From the NCBI RefSeq assembly GCF_004361885.1, contig NZ_SNWH01000006.1, forward strand, positions 1 through 64,000: a DNA stretch of 64,000 nucleotides, in the 5' to 3' direction. This stretch comes from Halomonas ventosae. Lineage in GTDB: Bacteria > Pseudomonadota > Gammaproteobacteria > Pseudomonadales > Halomonadaceae. Shown piece after piece: positions 38,721 through 49,915 of the stretch (position 1 is its first letter; every line of letters starts with the position of its first letter). The notes under the pieces are model-generated. The model was not told the DNA's origin. It searched no databases and saw only the letters and a program-made list of their open reading frames with translations. Both the position numbers and the translations under genes were made by a program.

Positions 38721-39434
38721 ATGGAAAAGCGCCAAGAACTCTATGCCGGCAAGGCCAAGTCGGTTTATGCCACCGATGATCCCGATCGCCTGATCCTGAC
38801 CTTCCGCGACGACACCAGCGCCTTCGACGGCCAGCGCATGGAGTCGCTGGCACGCAAGGGGATGGTCAACAATCGCTTCAATGCCTTCATCATGGAGACG
38901 CTGCAGGCGGCCGGCATCCCCACTCATTTCGACCGGCGCCTTTCCGACACCGAAAGCCTGGTCAAGCGGCTCGAGATGATCCCGGTGGAGTGCGTGGTGC
39001 GCAATATTGCCGCCGGTGGCCTGGTCAAGCGCCTCGGCGTGACGGAGGGCCAGGCGCTCGAGCCACCTACCTTCGAGCTGTTTCTCAAGAACGACGCTCT
39101 GCACGATCCCATGATCAACGAGTCGCTGGCCGAAACTTTCGGCTGGGCGACTCCCGAGCAGCTGGCCGAGATGAAGGCGCTGACCTTCCGCGTCAACCAG
39201 GTGCTTAAGGTACTGTTCGCTGAGGGTGGCTTGCTGCTGGTGGACTACAAGCTGGAGTTCGGCCTATTCAAAGGCGAGATCGTGCTGGGCGACGAGTTCT
39301 CCCCGGACGGCTGCCGCCTGTGGGATGCCGAAACCCGCGAGAAGCTCGACAAGGACCGCTTTCGCCAGGGGCTGGGCGGGGTGGTCGAGGCCTACGAGGA
39401 AGTCGGGCGGCGCATCGGCGTGAGCTTCGCTTGA
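38721..39434 (+). CDS. purC: SAICAR synthetase
   Basis: A 237-residue ATP-dependent enzyme of purine synthesis, joining CAIR and aspartate. Seen: [29 protein letters not shown], the [13 protein letters not shown] motif and [21 protein letters not shown]. Normal length for the prokaryotic single-domain form. The run dapA-bamC-MBL-purC is a common gammaproteobacterial order. Confidence 0.97.
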   Translation: MEKRQELYAGKAKSVYATDDPDRLILTFRDDTSAFDGQRMESLARKGMVNNRFNAFIMETLQAAGIPTHFDRRLSDTESLVKRLEMIPVECVVRNIAAGGLVKRLGVTEGQALEPPTFELFLKNDALHDPMINESLAETFGWATPEQLAEMKALTFRVNQVLKVLFAEGGLLLVDYKLEFGLFKGEIVLGDEFSPDGCRLWDAETREKLDKDRFRQGLGGVVEAYEEVGRRIGVSFA

Positions 39435-39452
39435 GCCAGCTGGAGGGCGGCG

Positions 39453-39475
39453 AGAAGGGGCCTGCGGGGCCCTTC
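39453..39475. terminator. Hairpin between convergent purC and trmO
   Basis: GAAGGG pairs with CCCTTC, with a further CC/GG inside. It fills the gap between the two stop codons but has no T run, so it is a weak candidate bidirectional terminator. Confidence 0.4.
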
Positions 39476-39476
39476 G

Positions 39477-40232
39477 TCATGTCCGGCCCGCGGCCGGGAC
39501 GATCTCGACCACCCTCAGGGTGGTGTGGCCGGCCGGTGCCTGCAGGGCCTGGAAGCGCACGTCCAGATCGCGCAGCCGCACGCCGTAGACCCGCGCCTCG
39601 GGGGTGCGGCGATAGGCGGGCCGTGGGTCCTGGGCCAGCACCTGGCGGATCAGCTCGCCAAGTTCATCACCGTCGGGGCGCGCGCTCAACACCGCCTCGG
39701 CCTCCGGGGAGAGGCTGACCGCCAGGTTTGGCGGCGCCTCGGGGGCGAAGCCGGCGCGGGCCTCGGGGCGGGCCTCCGCCCAGGGCAGGTAGGGCTTGAT
39801 GTCGAGCACCGGGGTGCCGTCGACCAGGTCGGCGCCGCGCAGCTTGAGGCGCACGCCGTGAGTGGTGTCGATCTCGACCAGTTCCACCAGCGACAGCCCC
39901 AGACGGTTGGGGCGGTGGGTGCTGCGACTGGCGAACACACCCACCTTGGCGTTGCCGCCCAGTCGTGGCGGGCGCACCAACGGGGTCCAGCGCGCCGGGG
40001 CGACCTGCTGGGGACTGAGGTGGAAGATGAAGGTCAACCACAGATGGCTGAACGTCTCGAGGCCTCTCACCGCCAGCGGGTCGTCGAAGGGCGACACCAG
40101 CACCAGCGATGCCCGGGCCGCCGCTGCAAGGCCCGGCTGGCGGGGGATACCGAACTTGTCCGGGAAATCGCTCTCGATCAGGCCGATGGGCGTCAGAGGG
40201 AAGGTCTCGGGTTGGGCGGGGCGGTCGTTCAT
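39477..40232 (-). CDS. trmO: tRNA (t6A37) N6-methyltransferase TrmO
   Basis: A 251-residue member of the TrmO/VirR/UPF0066 family, which adds a methyl group to N6-threonylcarbamoyladenosine 37 of tRNA-Thr. Motifs: IGLIESDFPDKFGIPRQPG, LETFSHLWLTFIFH, VGVFASRSTHRPNRLGLS and LVDGTPVLDIKPYLPWA. The fold is a single-sheet SAM-binding beta-barrel with a C-terminal accessory domain. Convergent with purC. Confidence 0.93.
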   Translation of the reverse strand: MNDRPAQPETFPLTPIGLIESDFPDKFGIPRQPGLAAAARASLVLVSPFDDPLAVRGLETFSHLWLTFIFHLSPQQVAPARWTPLVRPPRLGGNAKVGVFASRSTHRPNRLGLSLVELVEIDTTHGVRLKLRGADLVDGTPVLDIKPYLPWAEARPEARAGFAPEAPPNLAVSLSPEAEAVLSARPDGDELGELIRQVLAQDPRPAYRRTPEARVYGVRLRDLDVRFQALQAPAGHTTLRVVEIVPAAGRT

Positions 40233-40325
40233 GGCATATCCTGCGGGTATCCGCCCGCATGGCTTGGCCCGGCGGCGGGGCTTGGGTAGTCTACTGAGTT
40301 GATCATTATCTCAGGAAGGTCTCAT

Positions 40326-40877
40326 ATGCGTCATGCCGATATCGATACCAACGCCAGGCCGGCCGTGTCCGCCGGGCGTCGTCGTGGGCCGCGGATCGTC
40401 TATCGCATGGCCCGAGCGCGGGACGCCGCCGATCAGGCCGAGGTCTTCCATCATGCCGTGATGCAGGGCGCGGCCGGTCACTACTCGCTGGCCCAACGCC
40501 AGGCCTGGGCGATGGCACTGCCCCGGGAGGGCAGTGCATGGGCGGCGCGCCAGATGCTCTACACGACCCTGGTCGCCGACTGCGAGGGCCGTTGCGTGGG
40601 CTTCCTGGAGCTGGACATTCCCCACGGGCGGATCGAGACCCTCTATGTCTGGCCGTCACTGAGCCGGCGCGGGATCGGCTCGACCCTACTGGTGCATGCC
40701 GAGCGTCTGCTTCTCGAGCAGGGCGTGACCCGGGCCATCATCGAGGCCAGCGCTATGCTGGTCGATGGCCTGGTGCGCCGTGGCTGGCAGCGGCTGGGCG
40801 ACGACTGGGTCGAGCGTGGCGGCGAGCGGCTCTACCGCCAGCGCCTCGCCAAGCGGCTGGTGGCGGTAGAGACCTGA
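40326..40877 (+). CDS. GNAT-family N-acetyltransferase
   Basis: A 183-residue protein. A GNAT domain spans about 25-150, with the acetyl-CoA loop in YVWPSLSRRGIGSTLLVHAERLLLEQG (RxxGxG/S form). ATG at 40326 is chosen since AGGAAGG lies six bases upstream. Substrate cannot be read from sequence. The N-terminal 25 residues are basic and probably flexible. Confidence 0.85.
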   Translation: MRHADIDTNARPAVSAGRRRGPRIVYRMARARDAADQAEVFHHAVMQGAAGHYSLAQRQAWAMALPREGSAWAARQMLYTTLVADCEGRCVGFLELDIPHGRIETLYVWPSLSRRGIGSTLLVHAERLLLEQGVTRAIIEASAMLVDGLVRRGWQRLGDDWVERGGERLYRQRLAKRLVAVET

Positions 40878-40893
40878 GACGTCGCTCAGTCGC

Positions 40894-41781
<888 letters not shown>

Positions 41782-41822
41782 TCATTATAGGGAACCCCAT
41801 ACATCGACGTCAGGAAAAAACC

Positions 41823-42386
41823 ATGCGCATCGACGATGGCTGGCTACCGGACGCTCGGCGGCTGCCCTCGCCCAACCAGGACGAACGCCCCGCCGGGGAG
41901 GTCTCGCTGCTGCTGCTGCACGCCATCAGCCTGCCGCCCGGAAACTTCGGGGGTGAACATATCGAGCGGCTTTTCACCAATCGGCTCGACCCTGAGGCAC
42001 ACCCTTTTTTCGCGACCATTGCCGAGCTTCGCGTCTCCGCCCATCTGCTGATCCGTCGTGACGGGGAGTGCGTGCAGTTCGTGCCCTTCCATGCGCGGGC
42101 CTGGCATGCCGGCCGCTCGCGCTGGCGTGATGGAAAATGCGAGCGGCGGGCGCTGAACGACTTTGCCGTGGGCATCGAGCTCGAGGGAGACGAGGTCAGC
42201 CCCTACACCGGTGCCCAGTACCAGGCTCTTGCGGCTGTCACCCTGGCCCTGCTGACGTCTTACCCCGGACTTGACGAGTCACGCATCACCAGCCATGCCC
42301 ATGTGGCGCCGCTTCGCAAGCACGACCCGGGGCCCGCCTTCGACTGGGCCTATTTTCGCCAGGCATTGAAAAGACTACGTTCTTGA
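41823..42386 (+). CDS. ampD: 1,6-anhydro-N-acetylmuramyl-L-alanine amidase AmpD
   Basis: A 187-residue cytosolic zinc amidase for peptidoglycan recycling. Zinc-ligand His are in LLLLHAIS and HAHVAPLRKHDPGPAF; FHARAWHAGRSRWRDG and NDFAVGIELEGDE complete the family pattern. It strips the peptide from anhydromuropeptides and so keeps AmpC-type beta-lactamase inducers low where ampR exists (not seen here). Confidence 0.94.
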   Translation: MRIDDGWLPDARRLPSPNQDERPAGEVSLLLLHAISLPPGNFGGEHIERLFTNRLDPEAHPFFATIAELRVSAHLLIRRDGECVQFVPFHARAWHAGRSRWRDGKCERRALNDFAVGIELEGDEVSPYTGAQYQALAAVTLALLTSYPGLDESRITSHAHVAPLRKHDPGPAFDWAYFRQALKRLRS

Positions 42387-42723
42387 AGGGGACAGGTAGC
42401 TACGGCGTGCCGCGCCCCCCGCCACGGCCGGGCGCTGTCCAGTAGTTTCACTACTGTTGTCTCGAAGCGGGGGTCGAGCGTGGCGGTCACGTCGTAATTC
42501 CTTGTGTTGCGGTGCAATATTATTTTTATGGAAACTTTTCCCATTTTTCCTTGAATTGGCAGAACCCGGAGATTACGGTATCTTCGACTTATCATCGTGG
42601 CATGCCATATACCGCCGTGTAAAACAACTACAGGCCTGACGCAGTCGGTCTGCACGTTCGAACATGAGTGCCACTCGCCCCTTTGCGGGGCGCTAGCCCC
42701 CACCCTCATTCGGAGAGACGTCT
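42387..42723. other. Leader/promoter region of aceEF
   Basis: 337 bp with an AT-rich patch around 42515-42560, unlike the GC-rich surroundings, which probably holds the aceE promoter. TTGAAT about 42551 is followed 17 bp later by a weak TACGGT. An AATTGG half site there is not enough to call a PdhR operator. No small gene or RNA was recognised. Confidence 0.4.
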
Positions 42724-45402
42724 ATGAGTCTGGAAACAAGAGAAGATCTCGATCCGGTCGAAACCACGGAATGGCTGGATTCCCTGGAGTCGGTCCTGGA
42801 TCGCGAGGGCGAGGAGCGTGCCCGGTACTTGATGACGCGCCTGGCCGACCGCGTGCGCCGCGATGGCATGCAGGTACCCTTCTCGGTGACCACCCCGCAT
42901 CGCAACACCATTCCGGTGCATCGCGAGCCGCCGATGCCGGGTGATCTGTTCATGGAACGTCGCATCCGTTCGCTGATCCGCTGGAACATGGCCGCCATGG
43001 TCACCCGGGCCAACAAGGCCAACAAGGGCATTGGCGGCCATCTGGCCAGCTTCATGTCCTCGGCAACCCTCTATGACGTGGGCTTCAACCATTTCTTCCG
43101 CGCTGCCAACGGCGACTTCCAGGGCGACCTGGTGTTCATTCAGGGACACAGCTCTCCGGGCATCTATGCGCGCTCCTTCCTCGAGGGTCGTCTTACCGAG
43201 GAGCAGATGGATAAGTTTCGCCAGGAGGTGGACGGTGACGGCCTGTCGTCCTATCCCCACCCCTGGCTGATGCCGCAGTACTGGCAGTTCCCCACGGTGT
43301 CCATGGGGCTGGGCCCGATCATGGCGATCTACCAGGCTCATGTCATGAAGTACCTCGATCAGCGTGGCCTGCAGCCCATGCACGATCGTAAGGTCTGGGC
43401 TTTCTTGGGCGACGGTGAGTGCGACGAGCCGGAGACCCTGGGCGCCATCCACCTGGCCAGCCGCGAGAAGCTCGACAATCTCAATTTCGTCATCAACTGC
43501 AACCTGCAGCGCCTCGACGGCCCGGTACGCGGCAACTCGCGTATCATGGACGAGCTCGAAGGCGTATTCCGCGGCGCCGGCTGGAACGTCCTCAAGGTGG
43601 TCTGGGGCCGTCTCTGGGACCCGCTGTTCGAGAAGGACAACAAGGGGGTGCTGCAGAAGCTGATGGACGAGACCGTCGATGGCGAGTACCAGAACTGCAA
43701 GGCCAACGGCGGCGCCTACACCCGGGAGAACTTCTTCGGCAAGTACCCCGAGACCGCCAAGATGGTCGAGGACCTGTCCGACGAGGACATCTGGAAGCTC
43801 AACCGCGGCGGACACGACCCGTTCAAGGTCTACGCGGCCTATCATGAGGCCTTCCACAATGCCAACGGGCGTCCCACCGTGATCCTGGCGCACACCGTCA
43901 AGGGTTACGGCCTGGGGGCCGCGGGCGGCGAGGCCGACAACGAGGCACATCAGGTCAAGTCGATCGACGACCCGGAGGTGTTGAAGAAATTTCGCGACCG
44001 CTTCGGCATCCCGGTCTCCGACGAGGCGATCGAAAACGAGATGCCCTACTACAAGCCGGCCGACGACTCACCGGAAATGAAGTACATGCATCTCCAGCGC
44101 GAGCGGCTGGGCGGCTACCTGCCGGCGCGCAACCCTGACTTCCAGGCACTGGACATCCCGGGCCTCGACGACAAGATCTTCGCCTCGCAAACCGGCGGCT
44201 CCAAGGGTCGCGAGGTCTCCACGACCATGGCCTTCGTGCGCATTCTCAACGGCCTGGTCAAGCACAAGGGCTTTGGCAAGCAGGTGGTGCCGATCGTGCC
44301 CGACGAGGCGCGAACTTTCGGCATGGAGGGCATGTTTCGCCAGCTCGGCATCTACACCTCCGAGGGCCAGAAGTACGAGCCCATGGATAAGGGCCAGCTG
44401 ATGTACTACCGCGAGGACAAGGCCGGCCAGGTACTTGAGGAGGGCATCACCGAGGCCGGCGCCATGTCCTCCTGGATCGCCGCCGCGACCTCCTACAGCA
44501 ACCACGGCCTGCCGCTGCTGCCGTTCTACGTCTACTACTCGATGTTCGGCTTCCAGCGCATCGGTGACCTGGCCTGGGCCGCCGGCGACATGCAGGCACG
44601 CGGCTTCCTGGTCGGCGGCACCGCCGGGCGCACTACCCTCAACGGCGAGGGGCTGCAGCACCAGGATGGCCACAGCCACCTGCAGGCGTCGATGATCCCC
44701 AACTGCCGCAGCTACGATCCGACCTATGCCCATGAGGTGGCGGTGATCGTCCAGGACGGCCTGAAGCGCATGTTCACCGACAAGGAGAACTGCTTCTACT
44801 ACCTGACGGTGATGAACGAGAACTACGAGCACCCGGCCTTCGACGAGGTACCTGCCGCCGACATCATCAAGGGCATGTACCTGCTGCGCGAGACCCAGGG
44901 CGACAAGGGCCGCGTTCAGCTGCTGGGCAGCGGCACCATTCTGCGCGAGGCCGAGGCCGCCGCCGAGATGCTTGCCCAGGAGTGGGGCGTGGGCGCCGAT
45001 ATCTGGAGCGTCACCAGCTTCAACGAGCTGCGCCGCGAGGCCCTGGAGATCGACCGCCAGGCCTTCATCAATCCCGAGGCCGAGCCGGGCAAGCCCCACG
45101 TCACCGCTTGCCTGGAAGAGCGCAAAGGCCCGGCGATCGCCGTCACCGACTACATGAAGCTGTTCGCCGACCAGGTCCGCGCCTGGGTGCCGACTGACTA
45201 TCATGTACTGGGGACCGACGGCTTCGGTCGCTCCGATACCCGCGAGAAGCTGCGCGCCTTCTTCGAGGTCGATCGCCGCTTCGTCACCGTGGTCGCGCTC
45301 AAGGCGCTGGTCGATCGTGGCGAACTGGATCGCAAGGTCGTCGGCGAGGCGCTCAAGAAGTATGGCATCGACCCGGCCAAGCCCAACCCGCTTGTGGTGT
45401 GA
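42724..45402 (+). CDS. aceE: Pyruvate dehydrogenase E1 component, homodimeric type
   Basis: An 892-residue thiamine-diphosphate enzyme that decarboxylates pyruvate and passes the acetyl group to the E2 lipoyl domain. It is the single-chain AceE form: start SLETREDLDPVETTEWLDSLESVL, the GHSSPGIYARSFLEGRL loop, the ThDP/Mg motif GDGECDEPETLGAIHLASREKLDNLNFVINCNLQRLDG, and the central HDGHSHLQ-type region (here QDGHSHLQASMIPN). GGAGAG lies just upstream. aceF follows 76 bp later. Confidence 0.98.
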   Translation: MSLETREDLDPVETTEWLDSLESVLDREGEERARYLMTRLADRVRRDGMQVPFSVTTPHRNTIPVHREPPMPGDLFMERRIRSLIRWNMAAMVTRANKANKGIGGHLASFMSSATLYDVGFNHFFRAANGDFQGDLVFIQGHSSPGIYARSFLEGRLTEEQMDKFRQEVDGDGLSSYPHPWLMPQYWQFPTVSMGLGPIMAIYQAHVMKYLDQRGLQPMHDRKVWAFLGDGECDEPETLGAIHLASREKLDNLNFVINCNLQRLDGPVRGNSRIMDELEGVFRGAGWNVLKVVWGRLWDPLFEKDNKGVLQKLMDETVDGEYQNCKANGGAYTRENFFGKYPETAKMVEDLSDEDIWKLNRGGHDPFKVYAAYHEAFHNANGRPTVILAHTVKGYGLGAAGGEADNEAHQVKSIDDPEVLKKFRDRFGIPVSDEAIENEMPYYKPADDSPEMKYMHLQRERLGGYLPARNPDFQALDIPGLDDKIFASQTGGSKGREVSTTMAFVRILNGLVKHKGFGKQVVPIVPDEARTFGMEGMFRQLGIYTSEGQKYEPMDKGQLMYYREDKAGQVLEEGITEAGAMSSWIAAATSYSNHGLPLLPFYVYYSMFGFQRIGDLAWAAGDMQARGFLVGGTAGRTTLNGEGLQHQDGHSHLQASMIPNCRSYDPTYAHEVAVIVQDGLKRMFTDKENCFYYLTVMNENYEHPAFDEVPAADIIKGMYLLRETQGDKGRVQLLGSGTILREAEAAAEMLAQEWGVGADIWSVTSFNELRREALEIDRQAFINPEAEPGKPHVTACLEERKGPAIAVTDYMKLFADQVRAWVPTDYHVLGTDGFGRSDTREKLRAFFEVDRRFVTVVALKALVDRGELDRKVVGEALKKYGIDPAKPNPLVV

Positions 45403-45478
45403 GGCGCCGACCGACTGATCCGGTGGCATGGCGGGCCTGGTAGGCCCGTCCCCGTCAAAAGTTTGAAGGAGCGCGACC

Positions 45479-47191
45479 TTGAGTAGCGAAATCATCAAAG
45501 TTCCGGACATCGGTGGCGATACCGATGTGGAGATCATCGAGATCGCGGTGGCCGAGGGCGACGTCATCGCCCCCGAGGACCCCCTGATCACGCTGGAGTC
45601 CGACAAGGCGAGCATGGACGTGCCGACGCCAAAGGGCGGCAAGGTACTGAAGGTGCTGGTCAAGGAGGGCGATACCGTCTCTGAGGGTGACGACATCGTC
45701 GAGATCGAGGTCGAGGGCGGCGGCGAGGCTGACGATCAGGCCGAGACATCTAATGAGGCACAACAGGAGCCCGAATCACGAAAGGAGCCCGAGTCGCAGC
45801 CCGCCGCTGCCGCGCAGAGCCCAGCCGCCAAACGGCGCGGCAGCGGCAACAAGACCGTCGAGATCAAGGTTCCCGACCTTGGTGGCGACAGCGACGTGGA
45901 GATCATCGAGGTGGCAGTGAGTGAGGGTGACCAGGTTGCCGAGGAAGACCCCCTGATCACCCTGGAATCCGACAAGGCCTCCATGGACGTGCCAAGCCCG
46001 CATACCGGCAAGCTGGTCTCGCTGAACGTCAAGGAGGGCGATACCGTCTCCGAGGGCGACGTGATCGGTACCATGGAGGTGGCCGGCGCAACGACCAGCG
46101 GCGGCAAGTCTGCGACCAAGCCGTCCGAGCAGAAGAGCGAAGAGCAGGCCGAACCGGCGTCTGAGCGCGGTCAGCAGGCCGAGGAGCCTGCCACCAAGCC
46201 CGCCGAGACGCCTGCCGGCTCGCCGAGCCCCGAGGCTCAGATGGCGGCCCATAAGCCCCGCGATGGAAAGCTGGAGCATGCCGGTCCGGCGGTTCGCATG
46301 CTGGCTCGTGAGCTGGGCGTCGACCTGGGATTGGTCAAGCCCAGCGGCCCGAAGGAGCGCGTGCTCAAGGAGGACGTCCACGCCTACGTCAAGCAGGTGA
46401 TGCAGGGCAAGGCCCAGACACCTGCTGCTGCGGCCCCATCCGCGGCTGCCGGGGGCGGGATTCCGCCGATTCCGGATCAGGATTTCAGCCAGTTCGGTGA
46501 GGTGGAAGAGAAACCCATGGGGCGCCTGATGAAGATGGGCGCTACCAACCTGCATCGCAGCTGGGTCAATCTGCCCCATGTCACTCAGTTCGACGAGGCG
46601 GACATCACCGAGCTGGAGGCCTTTCGCAAGTCAATGAAGGCCGAGGCGGAGGCTCAGGGCGCCAAGCTTACGCCGCTGCCCTTCCTGATCAAGGCCTGTG
46701 CCTTTGCACTGCGCCAGTACCCGCAGTTCAACGTCAGCCTGAAAAGCGATGGCGAGACGCTGGTGTACAAGAAGTACGTGCATATCGGCGTCGCCGTGGA
46801 CACCCCGGATGGCCTGATGGTACCGGTGATTCGTGATGCCAACCAGAAGTCGCTGATTGAGCTGGCCAAGGAGTCCGGAGAGCTGGCTAAGAAGGCCCAG
46901 TCCAAGAAGCTCAAGCGCGAGGAGATGACCGGTGGCTGCTTCACCATCTCCAGCCTGGGCTCTATCGGCGGCACCGCCTTCACACCGATCGTCAACGCCC
47001 CGGAAGTGGCCATCCTCGGCATCTCCAAGGCGCAGATGAAACCGCTGTGGGATGGCCAGGCCTTCCAACCGCGGCTGATGATGCCGCTGTGCCTCTCCTA
47101 TGATCACCGGGCGGTCAACGGCGCCGATGCGGCGCGCTTCACCGCCCTGCTGGGTCAGCTGCTGACAGATATCCGTCGCCTGCTGCTGTAG
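45479..47191 (+). CDS. aceF: Dihydrolipoamide acetyltransferase (pyruvate dehydrogenase E2)
   Basis: A 570-residue E2 core protein. Two lipoyl domains (about 2-77 and 122-197), with lipoylated lysines at 43 and 166 in ESDKASMDVP, are joined by Ala/Pro/Glu-rich linkers, then a subunit-binding domain (about 265-300, AVRMLARELGVDLGLVKPSG) and the acetyltransferase core ending in DHRAVNGADAARF with His543. The start is TTG, with GGAG nine bases upstream. The Asp of the usual HxxxDG motif is Asn here. No lpd (E3) gene follows. Confidence 0.97.
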   Translation: MSSEIIKVPDIGGDTDVEIIEIAVAEGDVIAPEDPLITLESDKASMDVPTPKGGKVLKVLVKEGDTVSEGDDIVEIEVEGGGEADDQAETSNEAQQEPESRKEPESQPAAAAQSPAAKRRGSGNKTVEIKVPDLGGDSDVEIIEVAVSEGDQVAEEDPLITLESDKASMDVPSPHTGKLVSLNVKEGDTVSEGDVIGTMEVAGATTSGGKSATKPSEQKSEEQAEPASERGQQAEEPATKPAETPAGSPSPEAQMAAHKPRDGKLEHAGPAVRMLARELGVDLGLVKPSGPKERVLKEDVHAYVKQVMQGKAQTPAAAAPSAAAGGGIPPIPDQDFSQFGEVEEKPMGRLMKMGATNLHRSWVNLPHVTQFDEADITELEAFRKSMKAEAEAQGAKLTPLPFLIKACAFALRQYPQFNVSLKSDGETLVYKKYVHIGVAVDTPDGLMVPVIRDANQKSLIELAKESGELAKKAQSKKLKREEMTGGCFTISSLGSIGGTAFTPIVNAPEVAILGISKAQMKPLWDGQAFQPRLMMPLCLSYDHRAVNGADAARFTALLGQLLTDIRRLLL

Positions 47192-47209
47192 GTCGCCACA
47201 TGGCCGGAT

Positions 47210-48085
<876 letters not shown>

Positions 48086-48192
48086 GCCCTTCGCATTTCA
48101 CCTGTGATCAAGGCCTGCCCGCGTGTGGGCCTTCGTCGGTGCAGACGACGTGCGTATAATGCTTCGATATTTGCTGCTGCGACCTCTTGCCC

Positions 48193-48897
48193 ATGCCGAT
48201 CCTGCTGGCCCTGGATACCTCCTCGAGCGCCTGTTCCGCCGCCCTTCTGCAGCGTCGTGAGGGCCTTGGCGACGAACTGATCTCACGCTTCGCTGTGACC
48301 CCGCGAGAGCACACCCGACGGCTGCTGCCGATGGTCGACGAAGTGCTCGCCGAGGCAGGCTTGCCGGCCTCGGCGCTGGATGCCGTCGCCTATGGTCGGG
48401 GGCCGGGCTCCTTCACTGGATTGCGCATCGCCGCTGGGGTCGCACAGGGGCTCGCTTTCGGCCTCGACCGGCCGTTGATCGGCGTCTCCACCCTCGAGGC
48501 ACTGGCGCTGGGGGCCCATCGTCGCCACCATTACCGCTGGCTGATCACCGCGCTGGATGCGCGTATGGGCGAGATCTACGTAGCTGCCTGGGGATGCCGC
48601 GATGGTTCGCCCGTGGCGCTGAACGAAGAGGCGGTGATATCACCAACACGGCTGCGCTTGCCGGTTGGCCATGCCGACCACGACTGGGTCGGCATCGGCT
48701 CCGGCTGGCGCCTGTGGGACCAAATGCCTGCCGAGGTGCAGGCCGGCATGGGGCTCTGCCTATCCGAGCCGGAGGCCGATGCCGCGGACATGGCCCTGCT
48801 GGCGGTGCGCGACTTCGTCGCCGGCGAGGGCCGGCCGCCTCATGCGGTGCAGCCGGTCTATCTGCGCGACAGGGTCGCCTGGCAGAAGGGCCGGTGA
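48193..48897 (+). CDS. tsaB: tRNA threonylcarbamoyladenosine synthesis protein TsaB
   Basis: A 234-residue ASKHA-fold partner of TsaD in t6A37 synthesis. Family signatures: [59 protein letters not shown] and [12 protein letters not shown]. The start is the ATG at 48193, two codons after a possible TTG. It overlaps rsmJ by four bases (GTGA). TrmO at 39477 acts on the same tRNA base, though from a separate locus. Confidence 0.95.
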   Translation: MPILLALDTSSSACSAALLQRREGLGDELISRFAVTPREHTRRLLPMVDEVLAEAGLPASALDAVAYGRGPGSFTGLRIAAGVAQGLAFGLDRPLIGVSTLEALALGAHRRHHYRWLITALDARMGEIYVAAWGCRDGSPVALNEEAVISPTRLRLPVGHADHDWVGIGSGWRLWDQMPAEVQAGMGLCLSEPEADAADMALLAVRDFVAGEGRPPHAVQPVYLRDRVAWQKGR

Positions 48898-49652
48898 GGC
48901 CTGCCGTGCCGGTGGGGGTGGCGGACCCGGCGCTTGCGGCTCGCCTCGGCCTGCCCCGGGCCGCTGAGGGCCAAGCCGAGCTGCTGCTGGTCCATCAGGG
49001 CGAACGTCTGGTACTGGCCGGCGACCCGACGCGCTTCGGCCATCCGCTGGCGGTGGATTTCGTCGCCGGACGCGCCGGCCATCGCCGTCGCTTCGGTGGC
49101 GGACGTGGCCAGCTGGTGGCCCGTGCCTGCGGCTTGGCCAGGGGCGTCACGCCCTCGGTGGTAGATGCCACCGCGGGGCTCGGGCGCGATGCCTTCGTGC
49201 TGGCAAGGCTGGGGGCCAAGGTGCTGTTGATCGAGCGGGTCGCGGCGATCCTGGCGCTGCTGGAGGATGGCCTGGCCCGGGCACGGCTCGATCCCGAGAC
49301 TGCCGATATCGTCGCACGCATGACACTCGTGCATGGCGACGCGACGCGAGAGCTGGAGGCGCTGGTGGCGAGCGGTGCCGTGGCACCCCAGGTGATTCAC
49401 CTGGACCCGATGTTCCCCCACCGCGACAAGTCCGCACTGGTCAAGAAGGAGATGCGGCTCTTCCGCACCCTGGCCGGCAATGACCCGGATGCCCCGCGGC
49501 TGCTCGAGGCGGCGCTGGACGTGGCGACCCATCGGGTGGTGGTCAAGCGCCCGCGCAAGGCACCGCCCATCGAGGGGCCGTCACCGCGACATGTCATCGA
49601 GGACCGAAACAGCCGCTATGACCTCTATGTTCACCGCCGCCTGGAGGCCTGA
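48894..49652 (+). CDS. rsmJ: 16S rRNA m2G1516 methyltransferase RsmJ
   Basis: A SAM-dependent methyltransferase of about 252 residues. [52 protein letters not shown] (SAM-binding) and [24 protein letters not shown] (catalytic) identify RsmJ (YhiQ). The start is taken as the GTG at 48894, coupled to tsaB by a GTGA overlap; GTGs at 48906 and 48912 are possible. It methylates G1516 near the decoding-centre end of 16S rRNA. Confidence 0.92.
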   Translation: MRPAVPVGVADPALAARLGLPRAAEGQAELLLVHQGERLVLAGDPTRFGHPLAVDFVAGRAGHRRRFGGGRGQLVARACGLARGVTPSVVDATAGLGRDAFVLARLGAKVLLIERVAAILALLEDGLARARLDPETADIVARMTLVHGDATRELEALVASGAVAPQVIHLDPMFPHRDKSALVKKEMRLFRTLAGNDPDAPRLLEAALDVATHRVVVKRPRKAPPIEGPSPRHVIEDRNSRYDLYVHRRLEA

Positions 49653-49654
49653 GC

Positions 49655-49765
49655 TCAGTCTGCTGGTGGCCGACTGACCAGCGGCTGGCCGCGGGCGATC
49701 AGGGGGTGCAGATACGCGTTGAAGACCGTGGCATAGAGGCGGTTGTCGCGGAAGTGGCGACGCAT
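49655..49765 (-). CDS. Possible 36-residue small protein
   Basis: A short frame, MRRHFRDNRLYATVFNAYLH then PLIARGQPLVSRPPAD, with GC-rich codon use like its neighbours and GGAG about eight bases before the ATG. It ends two bases from the rsmJ stop, on the other strand. It is amphipathic and basic, with no recognised domain. It may be a genuine small protein, a gene remnant or chance; I cannot decide. Confidence 0.3.
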   Translation of the reverse strand: MRRHFRDNRLYATVFNAYLHPLIARGQPLVSRPPAD

Positions 49766-49915
49766 GAAGAGGCTCCGCCGCGCCGCAGCAGCGGGCCGAT
49801 CAGCGACCTATCGAGGTTGCGTCCGGTGGCCCGCCTCCTCGCGGTCAGGGTCACGCTTTTCCCCGAGCGGCAAACATGCGTCAATGCTGTAACGGACGGT
49901 GACAGGAACGCTGCC

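Noticed and set aside
42540..42580. PdhR operator before aceE
   Set aside because: There is an AATTGG half site but no matching second half, and no pdhR gene nearby.
44068..45696. 542-codon minus-strand frame across aceE and the start of aceF
   Set aside because: It is an antisense shadow of aceE; no domain or ribosome-binding site is visible.
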